A stretch of DNA of 29,930 bases from positions 1 to 29,930 of the IMG/VR virus record IMGVR_UViG_3300046727_000502; one strand, 5' to 3'. Both the position numbers and the translations under genes were made by a program. This stretch comes from a virus. This document shows positions 7,213-13,573 of the stretch, piece by piece. The notes under the pieces were generated by a model that was not told the origin of the DNA, made no database searches, and worked only from the letters and a program-made list of their open reading frames with translations. The first letter of the stretch is position 1, and the number at the start of each line of letters is the position of its first letter.

Positions 7213-7940
7213 ACCAACCAACTTACGACTACGGCAACAATCCCGAAGCCGCGCCAATCAACGGTACAGCGCACGGAGTTGGGGAGAGGGAGATTGTTGA
7301 TTTCGTTCCCAACGTCCCGACGCCAATGAACCAGAAGTACGCCAAACCTAAGCAGATCCAGACGAGGCGCGGAATTCGGTACCTCATCACGACCATGAAC
7401 AACCGAGTGGCTTTCGTGGACGCCGACGTGGCGCAGAAGATCGAGGAACTCCTGGTGAAGCCCGGCGAGGACTTCTGGATCTGCTACCGGCACAACGGCA
7501 AACGAGCGGATAAGGGCGAGTGGCAGGTTTGGCTGGACCCCGCTGTGGAACGCAAGCGGGCGGACGCCGAAATGCCGCAGCTCGAGCGCCAGCTCCGGGC
7601 CAGCCTGGATCAGATGCAGAGGGGGCAGCAGGAGATACGCCGCGGCGCCGCAACAGGGGACGTGGTTCCTGTCACGGCGCCCACAGCGCCCGGTCTAGAG
7701 GAAATGGCCTCCATCGTCCAACAGAGGCCGCCCGACACCCGCAATCATACTCTCATCACCGATGGAAGGCCAGGAACGAAGCTGGAGGCCGCCCTCAAAA
7801 CCGTGGTCTATGCTTGCAAATCGGCTAACGACTACGCGAAAGAGATTGGATATCCCATGCCGGCGTTTAATGGAGATGAACTGGTAAGAATGGTCAACAC
7901 ACTTTTGATCAACGATACACAGAGGAATGGACATGCCTGA
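7209..7940 (+). CDS. Hypothetical early phage protein (243 aa)
   Basis: A 243-residue protein. Residues 1-50 look disordered. Residues 50-115 form a strand-rich region (IRYLITTMNNRVAFVDA, then FWICYRHNGKR and EWQVWLDP). Residues 115-165 form a charged helix and linker. Residues 185-240 form a helical C-terminal block (AALKTVVYACKSANDYAKEIG, then ELVRMVNTLLIND). The C-terminal block resembles helical tails of uncharacterised phage proteins. It starts inside the preceding stop codon. The function is not recognised; the early-operon position suggests a role in DNA metabolism or host takeover. Confidence 0.7.
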   Translation: MNQPTYDYGNNPEAAPINGTAHGVGEREIVDFVPNVPTPMNQKYAKPKQIQTRRGIRYLITTMNNRVAFVDADVAQKIEELLVKPGEDFWICYRHNGKRADKGEWQVWLDPAVERKRADAEMPQLERQLRASLDQMQRGQQEIRRGAATGDVVPVTAPTAPGLEEMASIVQQRPPDTRNHTLITDGRPGTKLEAALKTVVYACKSANDYAKEIGYPMPAFNGDELVRMVNTLLINDTQRNGHA

Positions 7941-8241
7941 GAAACCGGAATCGAAACCGAGATGGACGCCAGGGCCGTGGAGACTTGGCCCAATCAATTA
8001 CGCCGACGTGTACGGGCCAAATGGTGAGATTGTCGCCTTGATGCCCAAAGGATACCCCACAACCGTGGCCGACGCCCAACTGATCGCCGCCGCTCCGGAT
8101 CTGTACGCCGCACTGGCAATCATTTTGGATTGCGTCGATTACACCTCCGACAGTTGCCGGCCGAACGAGTGCGTGGCTGCTGTGTTGCCGCTGGACGTCA
8201 TAAGGCTATGCCGCCTGGCTTTGGCGAGGCCTGTCCGATGA
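7933..8241 (+). CDS. Small phage protein with a WTPGPW...DAQLIAAAPDLYAAL signature
   Basis: A 102-residue member of a widespread uncharacterised phage family. It has an N-terminal WTPGPWRLG, then VYGPNGEIVALM, and the hallmark ADAQLIAAAPDLYAAL helix. The ATG at 7933 lies six bases after AGAGGA; the ATG at 7927 is too close to that site. It overlaps both neighbours by a few bases. The family is common in early operons but has no established function. Confidence 0.75.
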   Translation: MPEKPESKPRWTPGPWRLGPINYADVYGPNGEIVALMPKGYPTTVADAQLIAAAPDLYAALAIILDCVDYTSDSCRPNECVAAVLPLDVIRLCRLALARPVR

Positions 8242-8621
8242 TCTCTAACGACGCTCTCGGCCGCTATCTCCACCTACTGATCTGGGAAGAGAAGCCGATG
8301 CCGCGCCGCCGGCAGTCCCGAAAGTCCCTGTTCCGCACCACCCCGCCTCGAAGCTGGAAGTATAAAGCCTGGATCCGCACGCTGCCCTCGGCGGTCTCGG
8401 GTCTGTACGGCTGCGAGGCCTGCCACACCGGCGGCCACGGGCTCTCGGAGAAATCGAGCGACTTCCAGTGCGTGCCGCTGCTACCGGCGGAGCACCGGGA
8501 GCTCGGCGCGGGCGTGCAGGCCTTCCAGGCGCGGTATGGCGTGGATCTGCAGGCCCTGGTGAGACGGCTCAACAGCATCTGGTTTCAATCGTGGAAGATC
8601 GAAGGAGGACAATTCCTGTGA
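8238..8621 (+). CDS. HNH/DUF968-like protein with an altered first Cys pair
   Basis: A 127-residue protein. Residues 38-110 follow the layout of phage HNH-like proteins of the DUF968 kind: YKAWIRTLPSAVSG, CEACHTGGHG, KSSDFQCVPLLPAEHRE, then a helix ending in LVRRLN. In relatives known to me the first knuckle is usually LPCxxC; here both cysteines are serine (LPSAVSG), so one metal-binding pair may be lost. The His of ACHTG and of AEHRE remain. The likely role is DNA binding or cutting in recombination, and activity is uncertain. The start is set by the ATGA overlap at 8238. Confidence 0.65.
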   Translation: MISNDALGRYLHLLIWEEKPMPRRRQSRKSLFRTTPPRSWKYKAWIRTLPSAVSGLYGCEACHTGGHGLSEKSSDFQCVPLLPAEHRELGAGVQAFQARYGVDLQALVRRLNSIWFQSWKIEGGQFL

Positions 8622-8773
8622 ATTGGGAAGCCGAAGTGCGTTGGAACCTGGCCAAGAGAGCCGATGACGAACTGGGGAACCCTTACGCCGAGGCCCGGAT
8701 GTGGCGCCGGCTATGCTGGTTGCTGATCTTCTTCGATGTGATCTTAGGCGGGGTCTACTGGGCGAGCCGGTAG
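8618..8773 (+). CDS. Small single-span membrane protein (51 aa)
   Basis: A 51-residue protein with an N-terminal charged helix (WEAEVRWNLAKRADDE) and a C-terminal membrane span (CWLLIFFDVILGGVYWA). A GTG start at 8618 overlaps the previous TGA and follows GAAGGAGG nine bases upstream. It is the last gene of the rightward early operon, and its 3' end overlaps the convergent methyltransferase gene by 30 bases. The role is unknown; membrane placement is predicted from hydrophobicity alone. Confidence 0.6.
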   Translation: MNWEAEVRWNLAKRADDELGNPYAEARMWRRLCWLLIFFDVILGGVYWASR

Positions 8774-9382
8774 ATACTCCATTACCTGGCGGCCGATGAA
8801 TTCGGAGTAAGCCGGGGGAATAGCTTCCCGTGTTTCGTGGCGACTCATCCAGGGGACTCCCATTTCGTTGCGCCACAATTTCTCGGGATCTTGCCGCCCG
8901 AACTCCGCGTAGATCCGCTTGCGACTTTCGGACCGATGCGGATTCAAGACCGGCTCGGCGGCGAAACAATCTGGCACCAGCGCGAAAACGAAAGGCGATT
9001 CAAAAAGCCGGTGCCGGTGGACCCGCATGCCAAAATGTGTCCCGCAGAGGATCAGCGGCTCACGAAGCGGCGCTCCGAGCACGTTCTCGATACACCACGC
9101 CGCACCTGAACACTCCAAGCGTTCGCGCATGGCGTCGATAAGCATCGGCTGAGGAGTCGCCAGATGCCGCATTGCTGAGGAGTAGGACTGACACGGCGGG
9201 CTTGCCCAGATGAAATCAAACCCTTCTAGCGGAAACGTGAGTGCATCGGCCTGGTGGAACTCGTCTCCGATGTAACGGGGCTGAGGCTTGATGTCCACGC
9301 CTGTCACGTGGAAGCCTGCCATCTGAAGGCCTTTGGTGGCTCCGCCAGCTCCGCAAAAGAGATCCAGGGCGCGAGGATTCAT
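8744..9382 (-). CDS. DNA (cytosine-5)-methyltransferase
   Basis: A 212-residue short phage-type C5-methyltransferase that transfers a methyl group from S-adenosylmethionine to cytosine in DNA. Visible motifs: I, DLFCGAGGATKG (7-18); IV, SPPCQSYS with catalytic Cys64; VI, ENV (99-101); VIII, HRHRLF (122-127); X, IPPAYSEFIG (188-197). The target-recognition region between VIII and X is only ~60 residues. The ATG at 9382 is preferred because the family begins just before motif I; the longer frame adds 24 unrelated residues. No cognate endonuclease is nearby, so it is an orphan, probably protecting phage DNA from host restriction. It is last in the leftward operon. Confidence 0.92.
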   Translation of the reverse strand: MNPRALDLFCGAGGATKGLQMAGFHVTGVDIKPQPRYIGDEFHQADALTFPLEGFDFIWASPPCQSYSSAMRHLATPQPMLIDAMRERLECSGAAWCIENVLGAPLREPLILCGTHFGMRVHRHRLFESPFVFALVPDCFAAEPVLNPHRSESRKRIYAEFGRQDPEKLWRNEMGVPWMSRHETREAIPPAYSEFIGRQVMEYLPARPVDPA

Positions 9383-9591
9383 GACGCTTTCCCCTTCCAC
9401 GCCGCACTCCACTGCGGCTGAGTCAGTAGAGGCACGCTGCGCCACTCGAGCCATCCTTCGATAGTTCCCAGCACCATCGCTTCTTGTTCGTCTGGGGAAA
9501 GCTCCGGCCTCACAATTGAGATTGCGTGGAGCAGGAACCCCATGGCGTCTTCTATCGATTCGTCGGTTAAATGGTCAAACTGATGGCTCAT
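9379..9591 (-). CDS. Hypothetical protein (70 aa) upstream of the methyltransferase
   Basis: A 70-residue acidic helical protein (EDAMGFLLHAISIVRPE, then DEQEAMVLGTIEGWLEWRS). GGGGAG lies six bases before the ATG. It overlaps the preceding gene and the methyltransferase by ATGA, so it is co-translated with both. No family recognised. Confidence 0.65.
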   Translation of the reverse strand: MSHQFDHLTDESIEDAMGFLLHAISIVRPELSPDEQEAMVLGTIEGWLEWRSVPLLTQPQWSAAWKGKAS

Positions 9592-10151
9592 TTCCTACTC
9601 CCCAAGGGTTCAACATTAGGGCAACCACCCAATCGTTTCTCCACATAAATTTTAGCGAGCAACTTGGAGACAAAGCTTCCCCACACGCTGTGTTCCGGAC
9701 TTTCCGCATACCAGACACCCGGCTCCATCGTGGGGAACGCTTCTGATACCAAAGCGAGAATTTTCCCGTTTTCGTCAATGCAAGCCTCTGCTCTGTGGTA
9801 GGAATCTGGCAACTCAAACCAGCGCTTGGTATTTTGGGCCACAACCAGCCGCGGTGTCCTATCAGGCTGATAAGCCACAAGGTTTGGTTTTGCGGGTAAT
9901 CTCGGCGGGGAACTCCAAAGTTTTAATACCGGCCACACTGCGGCGCACATGTCATCCAGGTCGGCATCGTATAGCAGGTCGATGTCGCCACCAGTAATCC
10001 GGCACCCATCAGGGTGATAGATCGGTGCATAGAGACGTACGGCTTGAAGGGTTGGTACGTGGTGCATTTGATTTAACCTGAGCCCAAGCCACACAGGAGC
10101 GGCAAGAAAAAAACCGATAGTCAACCACTTTGCGATCCGTTGGTTAAACAT
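9588..10151 (-). CDS. Membrane-anchored hypothetical protein (187 aa)
   Basis: A 187-residue protein with an N-terminal membrane segment (WLTIGFFLAAPVWLGLRL, residues 9-26) preceded by Arg/Lys. It is probably a signal anchor with the rest outside the membrane. The remainder is mixed alpha/beta with aromatic-rich segments (EPGVWYAESPEHSVWGSF). No Cys motif or catalytic signature is recognised. GGAGG lies ten bases before the ATG. The start follows directly on the stop of the preceding gene, placing it in the leftward operon. Confidence 0.65.
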   Translation of the reverse strand: MFNQRIAKWLTIGFFLAAPVWLGLRLNQMHHVPTLQAVRLYAPIYHPDGCRITGGDIDLLYDADLDDMCAAVWPVLKLWSSPPRLPAKPNLVAYQPDRTPRLVVAQNTKRWFELPDSYHRAEACIDENGKILALVSEAFPTMEPGVWYAESPEHSVWGSFVSKLLAKIYVEKRLGGCPNVEPLGSRK

Positions 10152-10505
10152 TTAAGGCTTTCCTCCCTGTGAATCTGACGTGATGCCTGAAGGCGGAGGG
10201 GGACTGGAGCGCGCGGGAATGATACCCAGGGCCCGCAGTCGCATAGTGATCGCTGTCGCTGTCACATGATCGTAGTTGCTTGGCACATCGTCTGCGAGTT
10301 CCCCTCCGCACGTGAAGCATACGAACCGGCCCGCATATCGGGTGACAAATGCGATGTCATCCTGCGAAGGGTTGTCGTAGAACACTGTGGTTACGACGGC
10401 CACGTTATTTGAATGATCCGCGCACCGGCACATCTTCCACGTAACCGATTGGGAATCCCGCGTTGCGGTCCCTGCTTCCTCTCCAGGATTCACGTTCTGG
10501 TTCAT
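10152..10505 (-). CDS. Hypothetical zinc-ribbon-like protein (117 aa)
   Basis: A 117-residue protein with MCRCADHS (residues 25-32) and FVCFTCGGEL (61-70). The two Cys pairs are spaced as in small zinc ribbons. The tail is Pro/Ser-rich. GGAG lies eight bases before the ATG, just after a 10-bp hairpin (10524-10551) in the leader. It is immediately adjacent to the membrane-protein gene. DNA or RNA binding is possible, but no named family is recognised. Confidence 0.6.
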   Translation of the reverse strand: MNQNVNPGEEAGTATRDSQSVTWKMCRCADHSNNVAVVTTVFYDNPSQDDIAFVTRYAGRFVCFTCGGELADDVPSNYDHVTATAITMRLRALGIIPARSSPPPPSGITSDSQGGKP

Positions 10506-10649
10506 AGGCTCAACTCCTTAGAAGGGGCCCACTCCAGCAGAAGTGGACCCCCTTATTGGCGTGTCTACCAATTCGATGATGCTACGGGCATGCCGGACCC
10601 ATGCCCTGGTCTGCTACAGCCACGCCTGTAGCCGCGATCTCGAGATCCC
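10506..10649 (-). other. Structured gap inside the leftward operon
   Basis: A 144-bp gap rich in dyads. It holds a 12-bp palindrome GATCTCGAGATC (10636-10647), GCTACAG/CTGTAGC (10613-10632), GGGCAT/ATGCCC near 10586-10606, and a 10-bp stem GGGGCCCACT/AGTGGACCCC with one G-U pair (10524-10551) just before the next ribosome site. On the minus strand, 10574-10558 reads GAATTGGTAGACACGCC, like a tRNA-Leu D-arm, but no complete tRNA can be formed. Two short protein-like frames also exist (a TTG-started 23-codon frame, and one ending GSTSAGVGPF), so a decayed gene is an alternative. Confidence 0.45.
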
Positions 10650-11300
10650 TCAATCTACGCCGAATTTAATGTGCGCGCGCACGATCGCGCACAGGGCCCT
10701 GTGCTCTGAGGGCCTGTCGGTGGTGTGGGCGGCGCCGGCGGCGGCGACGTAGGCGGCGGCGGCGGAGGAGGCGGCGGCGGCGACGGCGAAGTCGGCGGCG
10801 GAGGCGGAGTAGGCCGCGGCGGAGGCGGCGGCGTAGGCGTAGGCTGAGGCGTAGGCGGCGGCGGAGGCGGCGTAGGCTGCAGCGGAGGCTACGGCAGCGG
10901 AGGCGAAGTCGTAGTCGGAGGCGGCAGACGCTGCGGCGTAGGCGGCGGATGAGGCAGCGTAGGAGGCGGCGGAGGCGGCGCAGGCGGAGGCCTTGACCTC
11001 CTCTAGTACTGCCTCTCCGCGCGTCCACCTCTCTGCTGTCTCAATCGCTTGCAGCGGGCCCCGGTCACCAGCGGGTACAAAGCGCAAGGCGCGACGGGCG
11101 CACTGGCAGGCGCACCACACCAGTTTCCCGCGGTCCACCTTTGCTTTGGCTGCCCACCAGAGGAGCCAGTCGGCGCGCTCGCATTGCTCCCACGCTTCAG
11201 CAGCAGTGCGGGACTCTAGCCATTTCATGGCTGCGGCGCATGCGGATTTGCCTTCGAGCCAAGCGCGGAATTCGGTATTCGTTTGTGGAGATAAACTCAT
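10650..11300 (-). CDS. Alanine-repeat protein, Imm5-like N-terminal domain
   Basis: A 216-residue protein. Residues 10-95 (FRAWLEGKSACAAAMKWL, then ADWLLWWAAKAK and RRALRFVPAGDRG) resemble proteins annotated as Imm5-type putative immunity proteins, often found on phages and in actinobacteria. Residues ~103-195 are an extended Ala/Ser/Tyr repeat (AAxAAxxAA with Tyr at intervals). A conserved-looking end, ALCAIVRAHIKF, follows. The repeat would form a continuous amphipathic helix or solenoid. The function is unproven; in phages, immunity or exclusion is possible. The start overlaps the upstream stop (ATGA). The repeat tract is a DNA-level low-complexity GC-triplet array, so its length may vary. 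Confidence 0.6.
   Translation of the reverse strand: MSLSPQTNTEFRAWLEGKSACAAAMKWLESRTAAEAWEQCERADWLLWWAAKAKVDRGKLVWCACQCARRALRFVPAGDRGPLQAIETAERWTRGEAVLEEVKASACAASAASYAASSAAYAAASAASDYDFASAAVASAAAYAASAAAYASAYAYAAASAAAYSASAADFAVAAAASSAAAAYVAAAGAAHTTDRPSEHRALCAIVRAHIKFGVD
10735..10985. repeat. GGC/GGA-triplet low-complexity array coding the alanine repeat
   Basis: About 250 bp of irregular GGC, GGA and GTA triplets (plus strand) that code the Ala/Ser/Tyr repeats on the minus strand. Strong G/C strand asymmetry suggests replication slippage and possible G-rich secondary structure. Confidence 0.8.
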
Positions 11301-11596
11301 ATCGCCCAGATCCCGCTTTCATCGATAAAGTTTGGATCGTAGGGCTTCTGCCTGGCGGCTTCTTTGGCCACGTGGTAGCAGACCGCCGAGTGGTGGATGT
11401 TCAAATGGCGGCCGATCTCCTCCACGGTCAGCCCCATTTGCCGCAGGTCCCAGCAGGCCTGGCGCCGCGCCATCACGCAGGCGTGCCGATGGCTTCCCGC
11501 TAGAACCTGGCCCAAGGTCACCCCGTAGCGCGCCGCGGATTGAGCGACGATCTCTAGGATTTTCACGCGGGGCTGACGGACGGTACGGAGCCTCAT
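11297..11596 (-). CDS. DnaA domain-IV-like DNA-binding protein
   Basis: A 99-residue protein whose residues 35-80 match the layout of the C-terminal DNA-binding domain of DnaA: a SHRHACVMARRQACWDLR helix, then the signature-like LTVEEIGRHLNIHHSAVCYHVAK. In DnaA this region (IGxxFxxRDHxTVxxA) reads DnaA boxes. There is no AAA+ ATPase, so it can only bind DNA. GAGGAGG precedes the ATG. It overlaps the alanine-repeat gene by ATGA. Its place in the replication operon suggests a role in origin recognition, or in competing with host DnaA. Confidence 0.75.
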   Translation of the reverse strand: MRLRTVRQPRVKILEIVAQSAARYGVTLGQVLAGSHRHACVMARRQACWDLRQMGLTVEEIGRHLNIHHSAVCYHVAKEAARQKPYDPNFIDESGIWAI

Positions 11597-11626
11597 AAGC
11601 GGCCTCCTCGGTACCGGCTCCGTTCG

Positions 11627-11848
11627 TTAGTCGTCGTCGGAATCACAGGCATAAACCTCTTCCTCCTTTTCGACCGAGAATTTGTACTCGTCGTCTTCAA
11701 TGGGCCCTCGCTCCAAAAACGGGTCCCCTTCTTCTCTGGTCAATCCCGTATGCGAGTGCAGTAAAGCGTAGAAAGTCTGCTGGCCCGCCAGAGAAATGGT
11801 GGAGAGCTGTTCTTGGGTGTCTTTGCGTAAGATCCGATAGCGCATCAT
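11627..11848 (-). CDS. Acidic hypothetical protein (73 aa)
   Basis: A 73-residue protein with a basic start (MMRYRILRKDTQEQ) and a very acidic tail (VEKEEEVYACDSDDD). GGAGG lies six bases before the first of two adjacent ATG codons. No family recognised. The acidic tail recalls DNA-mimic or protein-partner tails, but nothing else supports that. It sits between the probable loader-position gene and the DnaA-like gene. Confidence 0.65.
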   Translation of the reverse strand: MMRYRILRKDTQEQLSTISLAGQQTFYALLHSHTGLTREEGDPFLERGPIEDDEYKFSVEKEEEVYACDSDDD

Positions 11849-11859
11849 GGGTTTCCTCC

Positions 11860-12462
11860 TTAGTCTGGCTTTGGCGGGTCATCAATCCCGAGCCGTTCGA
11901 GTTGTTCGCGTTTTCGCTGTTGCTCTTGTTCCCATAAATGTTGGCCGTCCCGTAATATTCGGTCAACATCAAACTGTGTAAGCGGTTTCCTTTCTAGGCG
12001 TGGTTTTGTTTCGGTCGCTGCAATCCGCCGCTCTACGTCTTCGCGCTCCGCCTCTTCCTTCAGGGCGAGTTGATGCCCCTTAACACCGCCATACTCGCAG
12101 TAGTCATAACGCGGATCGCAGAGAACGCATGGGCGCGCTAGTTTTCCTTGCTCTATCAATTCAGCACGGCCCAACGGAGCAATTTCTTTTTGAGGCGGCG
12201 CGTATTTGCACTGGAACAAAGAGCGCAGTTGCTGCGTCCCTCCGCGATCAGGCCAGCCGTTCTCCCACGTCTCGCGCGCCTCTTCGACCAAGCCCGCGGC
12301 CTGCCTCTCAGGAGACCAGACCACCCCATTGATGACAGCTCCTTTGCACCAACGGATCAGATCCATAGCTGTGGCTTCAATTGCCGCCTGTTGGTAAGGG
12401 TGGCCTATCGACACAAGCGAACCGGCCAAATTGAGAGCCACCTCGTGCCGTAGTTCAGCCAT
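11860..12462 (-). CDS. Replication-operon protein with Cys cluster (200 aa), helicase-loader position
   Basis: A 200-residue protein. Residues 1-90 are helical (MAELRHEVALNLAGSLVS, then WSPERQAAGLVEEARE). Residues 130-150 hold RPCVLCDPRYDYCEY, a Cys cluster. The C-terminus is a long charged coiled coil. The ATG at 12462 follows AGGAGG and overlaps the upstream gene by eight bases. It follows the initiator gene directly, where phages often carry a helicase loader (compare lambda O-P). No AAA+ motif is visible, so a DnaC-type loader is not supported. Its function is open. Confidence 0.65.
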   Translation of the reverse strand: MAELRHEVALNLAGSLVSIGHPYQQAAIEATAMDLIRWCKGAVINGVVWSPERQAAGLVEEARETWENGWPDRGGTQQLRSLFQCKYAPPQKEIAPLGRAELIEQGKLARPCVLCDPRYDYCEYGGVKGHQLALKEEAEREDVERRIAATETKPRLERKPLTQFDVDRILRDGQHLWEQEQQRKREQLERLGIDDPPKPD

Positions 12463-13573
12463 TGCCGGCCTCCTTGGCGCGCTCCTCATAAAGTTCGCGG
12501 ACTCGCTGTTCGAAATAACTCTCCTTTGCTGGGCCACGCGGCTTCCCCAGATAAGGCGGCGGGTCCGTCCCGTAGATCTTCAGCCAGTTCGAAGCCAGGG
12601 GCACCCAGCGGCCTTCGTCGTCCTCTAGCGACCGAATCCATCGTTCGGACTTCCGGTAAACGATCACTTGCTCCAGGACTCGGCATTGCTCCGCGTTGCT
12701 CAGGGCTTCAAAAGCAGGTTTGGTTTTGCCTTCATCGAACTTCTGGCTGGGGTATGCGGTTTTGAATTGTTGATAGAGAGAATCATCCTCCTCGTCCTCC
12801 GCTTTTGCCGGAAGGTGTTCGAGTTGTTGATCTTTTACTAAAGGCAGAGGAGGAGGAGGAGGAGGAGGAGGAGGAGGAGGAGGAGGAGGAGGAGGAGGTT
12901 CTTTCTCTTTAGTTCTTTCTGTTCTTTCTTCCTTATATATGCGTGGCTTTTTTGGCTGCGCGCGATTACCGTTTAAGCGGCGCGCGATTACCTCTTCGAG
13001 CTCTCGGTAAGCGCGCGCGAGCTCCGCGAGCTCCGCGAGCTCCTCGGGGTTATCGAGCGCGATTACCTCATAACTCGAAGCCTTTATTTTCCAACGTTTT
13101 ATGAGTGGTTTTAGGGGATTCCAGGACTCTGGAAACCAGGAAGGTAGTAATCGCGCGCGATTACTACTTTTTTCCTTACCCTCTTGGGGGGTCGCCCACG
13201 AATATAACCGAAGTTGGTCCTTTCGTAAAGGCCCCCCCTCCAAAAATCTTCGTTCTGCTAGACCGTATCCTTCGAGTTCTGACAGGCCGCGGGCTACGTT
13301 CTGCTTCAGTAACCCCGTTTGCTTGGCGATGTCGCTCTGCGTCAGAGGTCGCAACTTGCCGCCTATCTTCGTCAGGGCCATCTCCTGCTGGAACCCCATC
13401 GTGGCCAGTTCCAGACAGGCGTAGACGCGGCGCGCCTCGTTCGACAGCGAATTGAGCATCATGCGCTCAGCGCGGTCTTTGGTATTGAAGTAATACCTGC
13501 CATCCTCAATCACAATCGGCTTCGAGTCCGCTCCTGTGATTCGGAATCCCTTGCTGGCGGCTTTGGGCGTCAT
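12455..13573 (-). CDS. Phage replication initiator (winged-helix, O-like organisation)
   Basis: A 372-residue protein. Residues 45-125 form a winged helix (LSNEARRVYACLELATMG, then LTQSDIAKQTGLLKQNVARGL and YGLAERRF, read separately), which would bind origin repeats. Residues 135-225 are a charged linker containing ELAELAEL. Residues 226-242 are 17 consecutive prolines. The C-terminal ~110 residues (LYQQFKTAYPSQ, then WVPLASNWLKIYG) match the layout of phage replisome-organiser C-termini. It probably melts the origin and recruits the host helicase. The origin-like iterons lie inside the linker-coding DNA, as in lambda O. It overlaps both neighbours (ATGA upstream, eight bases downstream). Confidence 0.85.
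   Translation of the reverse strand: MTPKAASKGFRITGADSKPIVIEDGRYYFNTKDRAERMMLNSLSNEARRVYACLELATMGFQQEMALTKIGGKLRPLTQSDIAKQTGLLKQNVARGLSELEGYGLAERRFLEGGPLRKDQLRLYSWATPQEGKEKSSNRARLLPSWFPESWNPLKPLIKRWKIKASSYEVIALDNPEELAELAELARAYRELEEVIARRLNGNRAQPKKPRIYKEERTERTKEKEPPPPPPPPPPPPPPPPPLPLVKDQQLEHLPAKAEDEEDDSLYQQFKTAYPSQKFDEGKTKPAFEALSNAEQCRVLEQVIVYRKSERWIRSLEDDEGRWVPLASNWLKIYGTDPPPYLGKPRGPAKESYFEQRVRELYEERAKEAGNG
12848..12898. repeat. Pure trinucleotide microsatellite (AGG)17 / (CCT)17
   Basis: Seventeen perfect AGG units on the plus strand code 17 prolines, all with the codon CCT, in the initiator gene. Unit loss or gain keeps the reading frame, so only the linker length would change. The strand-asymmetric purine tract borders the AT-rich part of the probable origin and could form a triplex. 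Confidence 0.97.
12899..13167. other. Probable replication origin: iterons plus AT-rich tract
   Basis: GCGCGCGATTACC occurs exactly at 12958-12970 and 12980-12992 (22 bp apart). It recurs with one mismatch at 13055-13067 and 13153-13165, and in inverse orientation with one mismatch at 13006-13018 and 13146-13158. The last pair forms a perfect 24-bp palindrome (13144-13167; half-site GTAGTAATCGCG). A roughly 42-bp tract (12899-12940), about 74% A+T and almost purely pyrimidine on the plus strand, lies on the C-terminal side. The order domain-iterons-AT tract copies lambda's ori within gene O. Confidence 0.7.

Noticed and set aside
10558-10574. Possible tRNA-Leu gene (minus strand, D-arm-like GAATTGGTAGACACGCC)
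   Set aside because: No matching acceptor stem, no 7-base anticodon loop and no GTTCRAN T-loop follow; a coding explanation (Glu-Leu-Val-Asp-Thr-Pro) is equally good.
10666-11028. Arg/Leu-rich minus-strand frame (120 codons)
   Set aside because: It is a shadow of the GC-triplet array; the Ala-rich frame has the ribosome-site overlap and a non-repetitive N-terminal domain.
11860-12462. DnaC/DnaI-type helicase loader
   Set aside because: No Walker A or B motif or AAA+ layout is visible; only its position suggests a loader, so no such name was given.
12848-12898. CRISPR-like or tandem-gene repeat
   Set aside because: It is a simple (AGG)17 triplet repeat within one gene, without spacers.
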